Positions 1 to 6,543 of a stretch of DNA of 9,428 bases are shown in pieces. The first letter of the stretch is position 1, and each line of letters starts with the position of its first letter. The position numbers and the translations under genes are program-made. Origin of the DNA: an uncultured Balneolaceae bacterium (GTDB lineage: Bacteria > Bacteroidota > Rhodothermia > Balneolales > Balneolaceae); contig CALJMB010000112.1 in assembly GCA_937982515.1 (NCBI GenBank), forward strand, positions 1 through 9,428, given 5' to 3'. The notes under the pieces were generated by a model. It was not told the DNA's origin and ran no database searches. It was given only the letters and a program-made list of their open reading frames with translations.

Positions 1-210
1 TCAGCTCTCCTTTTTATATTGATCGTTATAGGCGTCTCGGATGCGCTGATTCATGTGCCGTTTGTAATTTTTATACTCATACTTTCGCACGGTAAATTCA
101 GAGCGATAGGTACCGTCGTTGCACGTTACCTGGAGTTTTTGGGGATGATCCGTCTCGGTAAGAGTTACACTGATGTTACCGAGTTTATATGAAGCGACTA
201 TTTCGGGCAT
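1..210 (-). CDS. Small protein of unknown function (69 aa)
   Basis: The frame is complete within the window: it ends with TGA at 1-3, and the ATG at 210 gives a 69-residue protein beginning MPEIVASYKL and ending QYKKES. The same frame could start 12 codons earlier at a TTG (246). I prefer the ATG because the bases just inside the TTG read TATCTTTA (235-242 on this strand), a 7/8 match to the Bacteroidetes -7 element TAnnTTTG. That suggests the TTG lies in the promoter. There is no signal peptide, membrane segment or cysteine pair; one Cys is present. The N-terminal half alternates hydrophobic and polar residues as in beta strands (GNISVTLTET, KLQVTCNDG), and the C-terminal third is strongly basic and Tyr-rich. 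I recognise no family. It is divergent from the clc gene. It may be a real small cytosolic protein, but short length keeps confidence moderate. Confidence 0.5.
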   Translation of the reverse strand: MPEIVASYKLGNISVTLTETDHPQKLQVTCNDGTYRSEFTVRKYEYKNYKRHMNQRIRDAYNDQYKKES

Positions 211-374
211 AAGATTTGAAACTTTGGTTGCAGGTAAAGATAGCAAAAGTGGAGCTGATGCTCACCTGCTGTTTTATAGATGAAGAGTGCCATAACCCTT
301 AACAATAGCTAAATAAATTTTTATCTTGAAAAGATTTCCACCAAAAAACCAGCTGCAAAGTTTTAAACAGGCTT
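211..374. other. Divergent intergenic region between the small ORF and clc
   Basis: These 164 bp separate two divergently oriented genes and must hold both promoters. Seen on the minus strand is TATCTTTA at 235-242, close to the -7 consensus of Bacteroidetes, with no convincing -33 partner. On the plus strand TATCTTGA at 322-329 is a weaker -7 candidate for clc and sits in a small inverted repeat, ATCTT-GAA-AAGAT (323-335). No phased repeats like those near the two-component system are present. Confidence 0.35.
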
Positions 375-1760
375 ATGAATCTGCCGTTACCCCCTTTTCT
401 TAAAGTAAAAAGTATTTCTTCACGTGATCGCTTGTTACCCTACAATCAAATGATCGGGTGGGCTGTGGTGATTGGCTTGTTGGGCGGATTTATTGCCACC
501 GGCTACTTTTTATTGCTTAAAGGCGGGCTATACTTGGTCTGGGATACTATAGCTCCGGCATTTGAGGCACAGATTCATCCGGGCTGGGCACGCTTAATTT
601 CCATAACGGGTATTACCACATTGGGAGGTATATTGGTGGGAATGACAATAAAATGGATGAAATCACCAGGAGAAATTTCAGCTGTTGTAAACAATATCCA
701 TATCAGGCAGGGCAAGATGGATTGCAGTAAGAATCCTTCTATGCTGGTCAACTCTCTTGCCAGTATTGTGTTCGGGGGCAGCGCCGGACCGGAGGCCCCG
801 CTGGTGCAGCTGGTAGGTAGCAGTGGCAGCTGGCTGGGAGAAAAACTGCGCCTTCATGGAGATCTGATCCGAACGTTTACTTTTTGTGGAATGGCCGCAG
901 CTCTGGGAGCATTTTTCGGAGCCCCGATAGGAGGTGCCTTATTCGCATTGGAGATTCCCCACAAAAGAGGATTGGAATATTATGAGGCTCTGATTCCATC
1001 CATAACAGCTGCGGTAGCGGCGTTTTTGGTGTTCAAAGGCTTGATAGGCTATAAAGGTGCGCTCTTCCCGATGGTTGAGGTATCCGATATAAGCTTTACA
1101 GTAGTTGCTGAAGGATTAGTGCTGGGGATAATGGGTGCGGGCATAGCCGCGCTATTCATCAAAATTTTCAGGTGGATTCAAAATATACTTAAACCCTTGC
1201 AAAACCTTCCGTTGATTTTGGGAGGAACCGGAGGGCTTGCCATCGGCCTGCTGGCTGTGCTCGTTCCCTCTGACTTTCCGGTTACGGCCCTGTTTTGGAG
1301 TGAGTTTCAAATTGTTGAGTTGATCGATGGAATAGAGGCTATCCAGAGTCAATATACTCTTTGGGGAGCTGTAGGATTATTAAGTTTGCTGGCATTGGTA
1401 AAGATGGCATCTATTGGTTTTACATTGCACAGTGGATTCCGCGGAGGGTTTATTTTCCCGCTCTTTTTTATCGGCGCCGTGCTGGGACTCGCTTTATCCC
1501 TTGCAACAGGGCAGGCTATTCCCGCATCCGTTGCCATGATTGGCCTGATGGCGGGGGTAAATGTAGGCGTAACAAAGACACCGGTAAGTACCAGTATTAT
1601 TTTGATAAGTCTGACGGGCCTTTCACTATTCCCGCTGGTTGCCATTTGCAGTATCGTCAGTTACTTGTGTACTGAGCGTATACGGCTGATCAGCACTCAG
1701 CAACATCGAAAAGACAACCAGTCGCCCATGCACCGGGTCTGGCGCTGGAAAGAGTCGTAA
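375..1760 (+). CDS. CLC-family chloride channel/transporter with atypical gating residues
   Basis: This 461-residue integral membrane protein matches the length of compact bacterial CLC proteins and has no C-terminal CBS domains. It is hydrophobic almost throughout from about residue 26 to 432. Family marks are the filter segment GGSAGPEAP (134-142), the following GAFFGAPIGGALFALE (178-193), the late GGFIFP segment (357-362) and the MAGVNVGVTKTPVS helix start (392-405). CLC proteins are homodimers that move chloride or similar anions, either as channels or as anion/proton exchangers. By-eye comparison with E. coli ClcA puts Ala137 where the gating Glu148 (GREGP) should be, Ile194 where the internal proton Glu203 should be, and no Tyr at the usual central site; the GSGIP motif is replaced by KSPGEIS (96-102). 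This resembles a divergent GPEAP-type subfamily, so substrate and mechanism are not certain. The ATG at 375 has no strong Shine-Dalgarno, as usual in this phylum. The gene is monocistronic, with a terminator hairpin downstream. Confidence 0.9.
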   Translation: MNLPLPPFLKVKSISSRDRLLPYNQMIGWAVVIGLLGGFIATGYFLLLKGGLYLVWDTIAPAFEAQIHPGWARLISITGITTLGGILVGMTIKWMKSPGEISAVVNNIHIRQGKMDCSKNPSMLVNSLASIVFGGSAGPEAPLVQLVGSSGSWLGEKLRLHGDLIRTFTFCGMAAALGAFFGAPIGGALFALEIPHKRGLEYYEALIPSITAAVAAFLVFKGLIGYKGALFPMVEVSDISFTVVAEGLVLGIMGAGIAALFIKIFRWIQNILKPLQNLPLILGGTGGLAIGLLAVLVPSDFPVTALFWSEFQIVELIDGIEAIQSQYTLWGAVGLLSLLALVKMASIGFTLHSGFRGGFIFPLFFIGAVLGLALSLATGQAIPASVAMIGLMAGVNVGVTKTPVSTSIILISLTGLSLFPLVAICSIVSYLCTERIRLISTQQHRKDNQSPMHRVWRWKES

Positions 1761-1811
1761 TGTCAATTCCGTTTTAAAAAACATCTCCTTTCCAGTACTG
1801 TTATCCGTTCG

Positions 1812-1868
1812 TATGGTCTGGTCAACATGCCCTGGTGTTTTAGTGGCCATAGACCATATCGCTTTTTT
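1812..1868 (+). terminator. Rho-independent terminator downstream of clc
   Basis: TATGGTCT (1812-1819) and AGACCATA (1851-1858) form a perfect 8-bp stem. Inside it GGTC (1820-1823) can pair with GGCC (1845-1848, one G-U), and AACA (1824-1827) with TGTT (1836-1839), leaving small bulges. A run of six T (1863-1868) follows four bases after the stem on the plus strand. It lies 51 bp past the clc stop in the 122-bp gap between convergent genes. The T-run is on the clc side, so it serves clc; the opposite strand has a separate T6 run (complement of 1775-1783) without a stem immediately before it. Confidence 0.65.
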
Positions 1869-1882
1869 ACGGATTAGCGATA

Positions 1883-3943
1883 CTAGCGGACAATTACAGG
1901 GTTGGATTCAACTTCTGAATCGGGGTGTTGCAATTCGCCTTTAAGATACTGCCCGAACCAACGAATAGCGCGCACATTATAATCCAGACGTGCCATAGAT
2001 CCCGAAAGCCCATGCCTCTCATCCGGATACAGAATAAGCCGCACCGGAGTATCCGTACGGGTTTTGATATGTCTGTACAATTCATAAGACTGTCCCGGAT
2101 GGACGCGTGCATCTTCTTTGCCGGTAGCTATAAGCAATGGGGTACCGGCCTGTCCGGCGTAATAGATTGGACTCCGCTCCAGATAATACTGATAGTCTTC
2201 CCATAAATGGCGGTGCATGTGTGCCAGATAAAGCTCCTGAGGAATATCACTTGTTGCCCATCTGGACAGGTTGTTGCTGATGCCAGAGAGCATGACTCCC
2301 GCTGCAAAACGGCTGGTATATTTTGTTGAGAGCCAGGCAACAGCATAACCGCCATAGGAAGCACCCATTACACCGATCCTGTTTTCATCGGCTATCCCTA
2401 CCGCTGTTAGCTGGTCAATTCCTTCTACAATATCATTAAACTCTGCGCCGGCCAAATCATTCTGGCTGCTTCTGGCAAACGCCACACCCCGCCCAGAGCT
2501 GCCCCGGTAGTTTGGATAAAAGACGAAAAATCCCCGGGCAGCTGCTACCTGCCCTATTTCGGCATAACTGGTTAGCCAACCGTTATTATAATGATTTTCA
2601 GGCCCACCGTGTACGACGGTAATAAGTGGATAGCTATTTCCGCTGGTATAATTGACCGGATAAATCAACATACCCTGTAGTTCAACGCTGTCCTGTGTCT
2701 GCCATGTTACGACTTCCTGCCGCCCTAAATCAATATCTCTGAGCCAGGGATTACTGTTTGTAAGACGTCTGGGAAACTGGTCATCGCTTTTTAAAATGAA
2801 AATTTCATTTGGGTGTTTGGGTGTGTCTCCGACGAAAACAGAGGTCCCCGTCCGGGATCGTGAAAACATATTCAGATTTGGTTCTCCGGCGTGCACAATG
2901 GTTTGCATTTCGGAACCGTTTCTGTCAATTTGGCCATATGAGGACCAAACACCTCTGCTAGCCAGATAGTGAAGGGTTTGATTGTTGATCCACTGGAATT
3001 GTTCAAACGTTCCCTCGAAGTCAGGTCTGAGATTATTAGGCCTTCCGCCATCGGCAGAAACAACGAACAGCCGCCCGGCAACAGGATCGTGAATGTCCGT
3101 TCCGGCAATCATTGCCAGATAGTTCCCGTCAGGGCTCCACCCTATCTGTCCCAGCTTTCCCCGGTGATCTACCTCGGCTAGTACGTCGGTACCTTCTCCG
3201 TTCATAATCAGTACCTTTTGATTTATATGATAATCATCTGTAAGAGAAGTAGGGGAAACGGCAACAACCAGACGGCTTCCATCGGGGCTCCAGTGCATCT
3301 GGTAAACAGAACCTTGGACCGACAGCGGCCGGGGCCGATACTCCTGGCGGTTTATGCTGGTGATGTATCCTCTGCGCTGAGGAGTGTTCTCTTCGTATAT
3401 TTCGGGTTCATAGGGCAGAGAAGGTGAAACCGAGTTTGATTTTGAAACGGGTTGTGAAGCCATAAATGCAAGCCGGTTCCCATCAGGCGCCCAGTCATAG
3501 TCATGTATGGTAGTTGCAAAAGAGTATAGCTTTTGAGCTTCCCCTCCGGCCAGTGAAATTTCATATAAAGAATTGATCTTCTCACCTTCTCTGCGGGCTA
3601 AAAAGGTAATAGAGTTATTCCCCGGCCTGAATTTAACTGAACTAACACTCATTGTGGTTACAAAGGGCACAGACTCTTTGGAAAGGAGGTCGAAAAGATA
3701 CAGGTGGTATTCGGCGGGCTCATTTTCTTTGAGAGGATCTGCAGGCTTCTCAAGTGTGTAAGCTATTTTGTTGCCACCGGGCGTAATAATGGCGTGTTGT
3801 ACGTACTCGATTTTGGCCACATCAAGTGGTGTGAGCCCCGGACTCTGCTGAGCGGATGCAGATATACCTGATAAAAGCAACAACAGGCACATCAAGTACG
3901 TTTTGCAAAACGGCGTGTACAAACGTGGGTAAATGTTCTTCAT
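1883..3943 (-). CDS. Secreted S9-family serine peptidase (prolyl oligopeptidase / dipeptidyl peptidase type)
   Basis: The chosen ATG at 3943 gives 686 residues and places a classic signal peptide at the N-terminus: basic start MKNIYPR, a hydrophobic run with LMCLLLLLSG, and a cleavage site after ISASA (residue 31). The frame extends to a GTG at 4105, but that extra 54 residues would bury the signal peptide. Residues about 35-410 look like the seven-bladed propeller of the S9 family, with repeats of the type W(A/S)PDG at 151-155, 218-222 and 269-273. The C-terminal alpha/beta hydrolase carries oxyanion-region HGGP (445-448), nucleophile Ser529 in GASYGGYA, Asp611 in TGKEDARVHPG and His644 in YPDERHG, so the triad is complete. 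Such enzymes cleave short peptides, often after Pro or Ala, and this one should act in the periplasm or outside. It is divergent from the response regulator gene and convergent with clc. The exact specificity (S9B versus S9C type) cannot be settled by eye. Confidence 0.92.
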   Translation of the reverse strand: MKNIYPRLYTPFCKTYLMCLLLLLSGISASAQQSPGLTPLDVAKIEYVQHAIITPGGNKIAYTLEKPADPLKENEPAEYHLYLFDLLSKESVPFVTTMSVSSVKFRPGNNSITFLARREGEKINSLYEISLAGGEAQKLYSFATTIHDYDWAPDGNRLAFMASQPVSKSNSVSPSLPYEPEIYEENTPQRRGYITSINRQEYRPRPLSVQGSVYQMHWSPDGSRLVVAVSPTSLTDDYHINQKVLIMNGEGTDVLAEVDHRGKLGQIGWSPDGNYLAMIAGTDIHDPVAGRLFVVSADGGRPNNLRPDFEGTFEQFQWINNQTLHYLASRGVWSSYGQIDRNGSEMQTIVHAGEPNLNMFSRSRTGTSVFVGDTPKHPNEIFILKSDDQFPRRLTNSNPWLRDIDLGRQEVVTWQTQDSVELQGMLIYPVNYTSGNSYPLITVVHGGPENHYNNGWLTSYAEIGQVAAARGFFVFYPNYRGSSGRGVAFARSSQNDLAGAEFNDIVEGIDQLTAVGIADENRIGVMGASYGGYAVAWLSTKYTSRFAAGVMLSGISNNLSRWATSDIPQELYLAHMHRHLWEDYQYYLERSPIYYAGQAGTPLLIATGKEDARVHPGQSYELYRHIKTRTDTPVRLILYPDERHGLSGSMARLDYNVRAIRWFGQYLKGELQHPDSEVESNPVIVR

Positions 3944-3973
3944 AAGCAATTTCCCAGACTGTAGTGTGACGTA

Positions 3974-3994
3974 GCAATTTTGCAGAAAAATTGC
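3974..3994 (-). other. Perfect stem-loop in the leader of the S9 peptidase gene
   Basis: GCAATTTT (3974-3981) and AAAATTGC (3987-3994) are exact inverted repeats of 8 bp around a 5-base loop. The element lies 31 bp upstream of the preferred ATG (3943) and just downstream of a possible -7 element (4006-4013), so it could form at the very 5' end of the transcript or act as a DNA operator. It has no adjacent T-run, so it is not a terminator. The symmetry is seen directly; function is unknown. Confidence 0.4.
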
Positions 3995-4005
3995 GTTATA
4001 AAAGC

Positions 4006-4039
4006 TAAACATATTATCCAGACCTAAGCATTTTTCAAA
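4006..4039 (-). promoter_or_regulatory. Candidate proximal promoter of the S9 peptidase gene
   Basis: On the minus strand TTTG (complement of 4036-4039), a 22-bp spacer and TATGTTTA (complement of 4006-4013) resemble the Bacteroidetes -33/-7 pair TTTG / TAnnTTTG, with 7 of 8 matches in the -7 box. Transcription would start near 4000, about 55 bp before the ATG at 3943. This is a consensus match in AT-rich DNA, so confidence is low. Confidence 0.3.
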
Positions 4040-4111
4040 AATAGAGGGAAGCGTGGCGTGTTCGGGAAAGACCGTTTTTAAATAGCCCCGAAGTACAACG
4101 CACACTTGTCC

Positions 4112-4145
4112 TAAAAATACGTTCTCTGTAACCTAAACAGACAAA
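4112..4145 (-). promoter_or_regulatory. Candidate distal promoter of the S9 peptidase gene
   Basis: A second pair with identical geometry lies further upstream: TTTG (complement of 4142-4145), 22-bp spacer, TATTTTTA (complement of 4112-4119, 7/8 match to TAnnTTTG). It would start RNA near 4106 and give a leader of about 160 bases. If used, it also argues against the GTG at 4105 as the start codon, since that codon would sit at the transcript end. Confidence 0.25.
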
Positions 4146-4201
4146 AAGAGATATAAAATGTCTTACACCAGCCTCCTCCCGGTACCTGTCACGTAGTGAT
4201 T

Positions 4202-4259
4202 AAACTTCAGATAATGCATTATAATATTTTAATATTCAATATTTTTGTTCTTGAAGTTT
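4202..4259. repeat. Inverted repeat enclosing an AT-rich core upstream of the response regulator
   Basis: AAACTTCA (4202-4209) is an exact inverted copy of TGAAGTTT (4252-4259). Between them lies almost pure A/T sequence, including the perfect 12-bp palindrome ATAATGCATTAT (4211-4222) and three AATATT units starting at 4223, 4231 and 4238. Within it, ATTCAATATTT (4234-4244) matches the repeat unit found at the other phased-repeat sites at 10 of 11 positions. The region sits between divergent genes and could be an operator or an easily bent/melted upstream element. The symmetry is directly visible; the function is inferred. Confidence 0.35.
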
Positions 4260-4293
4260 TATATAGCGGATGTAGTAGCATGGATAATGCCAC

Positions 4294-4315
4294 CTTCAAT
4301 ATTGCTTCAAAATCA
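4294..4315 (+). promoter_or_regulatory. Two 11-bp phased direct repeats: probable response-regulator binding site (autoregulation)
   Basis: CTTCAATATTG (4294-4304) is followed directly by CTTCAAAATCA (4305-4315). The shared CTTCAA cores are exactly 11 bp apart, one helical turn. OmpR/PhoB-family dimers bind head-to-tail repeats with this spacing. The first unit shares the 10-mer TTCAATATTG with the array before the outer-membrane protein gene (6567-6576). It lies 18 bp upstream of the response regulator ATG and overlaps the likely -33 element, which suggests autoregulation. Confidence 0.5.
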
Positions 4316-4328
4316 CTGATTATGTTTT
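4302..4328 (+). promoter_or_regulatory. Candidate promoter of the response regulator-kinase operon
   Basis: TTG (4302-4304), a 16-bp spacer and TATGTTTT (4321-4328, 7/8 to TAnnTTTG) form a -33/-7-like pair, with a spacer somewhat shorter than usual. The -7 box ends only 4 bp before the ATG at 4333, so RNA from it would start at or beside the start codon. The same TTG-N16-TATnTT arrangement recurs before the outer-membrane protein gene, which raises confidence a little. Confidence 0.3.
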
Positions 4329-4332
4329 ATAT

Positions 4333-5010
4333 ATGAAACTGTTGGTTGTAGAAGATAATAATGACCTGTTGCAAAACATCCTTACCTATCTTGAACGGGA
4401 AGGTTATATCTGTGAGTATGCCAGAGACTATGACGAGGCATTTAATAAAATCATGTCTTTTACATACGATATTGTGCTTATAGATATTATGATTCCCGGA
4501 GGTTCCGGATTGCAGGTGCTTCGGAAGCTGAAGTCTGTAGATTCAAAAACCGGCACCATCATCATCTCGGCAAAAAATGCTTTGGATGATAAGGTAGAGG
4601 GCCTTGAACTTGGCGCCGATGACTATCTCACCAAGCCTTTTCAGCTCCCCGAACTGCACGCCCGAATTAAAGCTGTAAACCGCAGAAAACACTATGGCGG
4701 GAATGAGATAGTTCAGATTAACGAGATAGAAATCAATACAAAAACCATGGAGGTTAAGGTCAGAGATACGCTGTTAGACTTAACTCCAAAGGAATACGAT
4801 CTTTTGGTCTATTTCTCTTCCAACAAAAATCATGTGCTTTCCAAACAAACGATAGCCGAGCATCTTTGGGGCGATTATGTAGATCATCTGAAAAACCTCG
4901 ATTTCGTCTATCAACACATAAAAAACCTGCGCAGAAAGCTTGAAAAAGCCGGCGCGAAAAATTATATCGAGAGCGTGTACGGTATCGGATATAAGTTTAG
5001 GGTTAGATAA
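4333..5010 (+). CDS. OmpR/PhoB-family two-component response regulator
   Basis: This 225-residue cytosolic protein has the usual two-domain length. The receiver domain (about 1-115) shows the acidic pocket E7/D8, phospho-acceptor Asp51 in IDIMIPG, conserved Ser79 in IIISAK, the GADDYLTKPF signature (94-103) and Lys101. The winged-helix DNA-binding domain (about 127-225) carries LTPKEYDLL, the recognition segment with VYQHIKNLRRKL, and the terminal wing IESVYGIGYKF, all typical of OmpR/PhoB regulators. Phosphorylated by the neighbouring kinase, it should bind tandem direct repeats about 11 bp apart. Such repeats occur just before this gene and before the outer-membrane protein gene, so these are its likely targets. 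The ATG at 4333 has no Shine-Dalgarno. The kinase gene begins 9 bp after its TAA. It resembles the RprY-type regulators of Bacteroidetes, but I cannot assign orthology. Confidence 0.95.
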   Translation: MKLLVVEDNNDLLQNILTYLEREGYICEYARDYDEAFNKIMSFTYDIVLIDIMIPGGSGLQVLRKLKSVDSKTGTIIISAKNALDDKVEGLELGADDYLTKPFQLPELHARIKAVNRRKHYGGNEIVQINEIEINTKTMEVKVRDTLLDLTPKEYDLLVYFSSNKNHVLSKQTIAEHLWGDYVDHLKNLDFVYQHIKNLRRKLEKAGAKNYIESVYGIGYKFRVR

Positions 5011-5019
5011 CAGGGACTG

Positions 5020-6312
5020 ATGAAGCTGATTTCAAGATTCATATTAGTCTATTTAGTAGTAACCATGATTGTTCTGGGTATTGCCGGCGTAATATCCTAT
5101 TTCATTATCATGGATGAGCTCAATAACGAGCTAAAATGGCGTTTTATGGGTCGGATTGAGCGGGTGACCTACCTGCTGGAGAAAGGCAAGGATTTTAATT
5201 CAAGGCGTGTGCATGGCAGAGACGATAATTTGATTGTGAAAAAATTATCGTTTCCGGTAGAGCCAAGTGTGGAGGTAAAAGATACTATGGTTTGGCATGA
5301 GCGGTTACAGCGAATGGAACCCAACCTGAAGGTAACGGCCTATCGCAGTGTCAACGATACAACTTACTATATTTCTACATACGGCGCCCTGATAGAATCT
5401 GAAGACATCACAGAGGCGGTAGTTCAAATATTACTCTGGATAATGGGGATGATGGTAATTGGCGCCGTAGGGGTAGGCTTTATTGTATCCGGTCGCCTGT
5501 TTAAACCGTTCAGGCAAACACTGACAAAGATTCAGAATTTTAAACTGCGAGACAAAAAGCCTATAACCGCTGAAAAAACAAACATAAGGGAGTTTGATGA
5601 TCTGAACAGATTTGTGGAAGGAATGACACGCAAGATTATTGCAGACTACAAAAACCTCAAAGAGTTTGCAGAAAATGCTTCTCATGAGCTGCAGACGCCG
5701 CTTGCCATTGCCCATGGGAAGCTGGAGCTGCTCACAGAAACCAATTTGACACCCGAGCAATACCGATATGTTGAGGCTACACTGCGAACCATTCGTAAAC
5801 TGTCAAGGCTCAGCGAGTCACTGGCTCTGCTTACCAAAATTGAAAATCACGAGTTTACCGATTCAGCCGATGTAAATATAACCGAACTCATCAAAGACAG
5901 TATCCGGTCTTTCAGTGAACTCATAAAGCTAAACGGGCTGGATGTGAGCATCGATTTATCTGAAGACGTAATCGTTAGGATGCATCCTGTGCTGGCTGAT
6001 TTTATGTGGACTAACCTTTTCCAGAATGCCATTAAGCATAATATTGATAATGGATCTATAAACATTGTGCTATCCCCTTCTTCTCTTCGTATATCCAATA
6101 CGGGTAAGCCACTTACCATACAAACGGAAAGCCTGTTTGAGCGTTTTAAAAAAGCCGATCAAAATTCCGATTCCATAGGGTTGGGATTGTCTATTATCAA
6201 GCACATATCAGACCAGAATGGATTTCACACCACCTATTGTTACGAAGACAATTGGCATAGCCTGGAAGTGCGTTTTCTGAATTCCCAATCCAATGGAGAG
6301 TCCCGTTCTTAG
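5020..6312 (+). CDS. Membrane-bound sensor histidine kinase, partner of the upstream response regulator
   Basis: The 430-residue protein has a transmembrane helix at about 5-30, a sensor region of roughly 100 residues (31-133) predicted to lie in the periplasm, and a second helix at about 134-157. A short HAMP-like linker follows (158-210). The dimerisation domain carries the H-box FAENASHELQTPLA with phospho-acceptor His222. The ATPase domain has the N-box TNLFQNAIKHN (331-341), an F-box LFERFKKAD (372-380) and the G2 box IGLGLSIIK (386-394). The G1 box reads ISNTGKPL (358-365), lacking the classical DxGxG aspartate; Asn/Ser at this site is seen in many Bacteroidetes kinases, so activity is still expected. 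The ATG lies 9 bp after the regulator stop, with GGGA six bases before it, so the two genes are co-transcribed. The signal sensed is unknown; the sensor region matches no domain I can name. Confidence 0.93.
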   Translation: MKLISRFILVYLVVTMIVLGIAGVISYFIIMDELNNELKWRFMGRIERVTYLLEKGKDFNSRRVHGRDDNLIVKKLSFPVEPSVEVKDTMVWHERLQRMEPNLKVTAYRSVNDTTYYISTYGALIESEDITEAVVQILLWIMGMMVIGAVGVGFIVSGRLFKPFRQTLTKIQNFKLRDKKPITAEKTNIREFDDLNRFVEGMTRKIIADYKNLKEFAENASHELQTPLAIAHGKLELLTETNLTPEQYRYVEATLRTIRKLSRLSESLALLTKIENHEFTDSADVNITELIKDSIRSFSELIKLNGLDVSIDLSEDVIVRMHPVLADFMWTNLFQNAIKHNIDNGSINIVLSPSSLRISNTGKPLTIQTESLFERFKKADQNSDSIGLGLSIIKHISDQNGFHTTYCYEDNWHSLEVRFLNSQSNGESRS

Positions 6313-6345
6313 GCGGCGTGTTGCCAGAACTTCTGCTTATCCTGT

Positions 6346-6370
6346 CCGGCACTTTTTGCCCGGTCTCTTT
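6346..6370 (+). terminator. Weak candidate terminator after the response regulator-kinase operon
   Basis: CCGGCA (6346-6351) pairs with TGCCCGG (6357-6363) with one bulged C and a five-base loop. Beyond the stem comes TCTCTTT, a pyrimidine tract but not a clean T-run. It starts 34 bp after the kinase stop. The stem is GC-rich, but the poor tail makes this a tentative call. Confidence 0.25.
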
Positions 6371-6543
6371 GCGTGCCCATAGCTGTTACATTCTGACAGC
6401 ATATCTTCTCTTCTGCCTGCAATGCCTCCAAAGACCATACCTCACAAAACAGAGCGGCACTTGGGCGCCTGTACGGAACAAGGTTGCCCGCACTGTTCTC
6501 TAATCTGATACAGGCTTTTGTAATCGATAACCTATACTTCATT

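Noticed and set aside
211..246. TTG start at 246 for the small minus-strand protein
   Set aside because: The bases beside it match a -7 promoter element and an ATG is available 12 codons in.
3944..4105. N-terminal extension of the S9 peptidase frame to a GTG at 4105
   Set aside because: The 54 extra residues would place the signal peptide internally. The ATG at 3943 gives a standard N-terminus, and promoter-like sequences lie inside the extension.
4223..4243. Three AATATT units as a tandem repeat or CRISPR-like element
   Set aside because: Units are six bases, A/T only, with uneven 8- and 7-bp spacing; simple AT-rich promoter DNA explains them.
6318..6503. 61-codon plus-strand frame in the same spacer
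   Set aside because: Composition is Leu/Cys-rich without a coherent membrane pattern, there is no ribosome site, and an overlapping frame on the other strand is equally open. Most likely spurious.
6309..6542. 77-codon minus-strand frame between kinase and outer-membrane protein genes
   Set aside because: No recognisable domain, it overlaps the kinase stop, and it starts next to the phased repeats. It reads like chance translation of a G+C-richer spacer.
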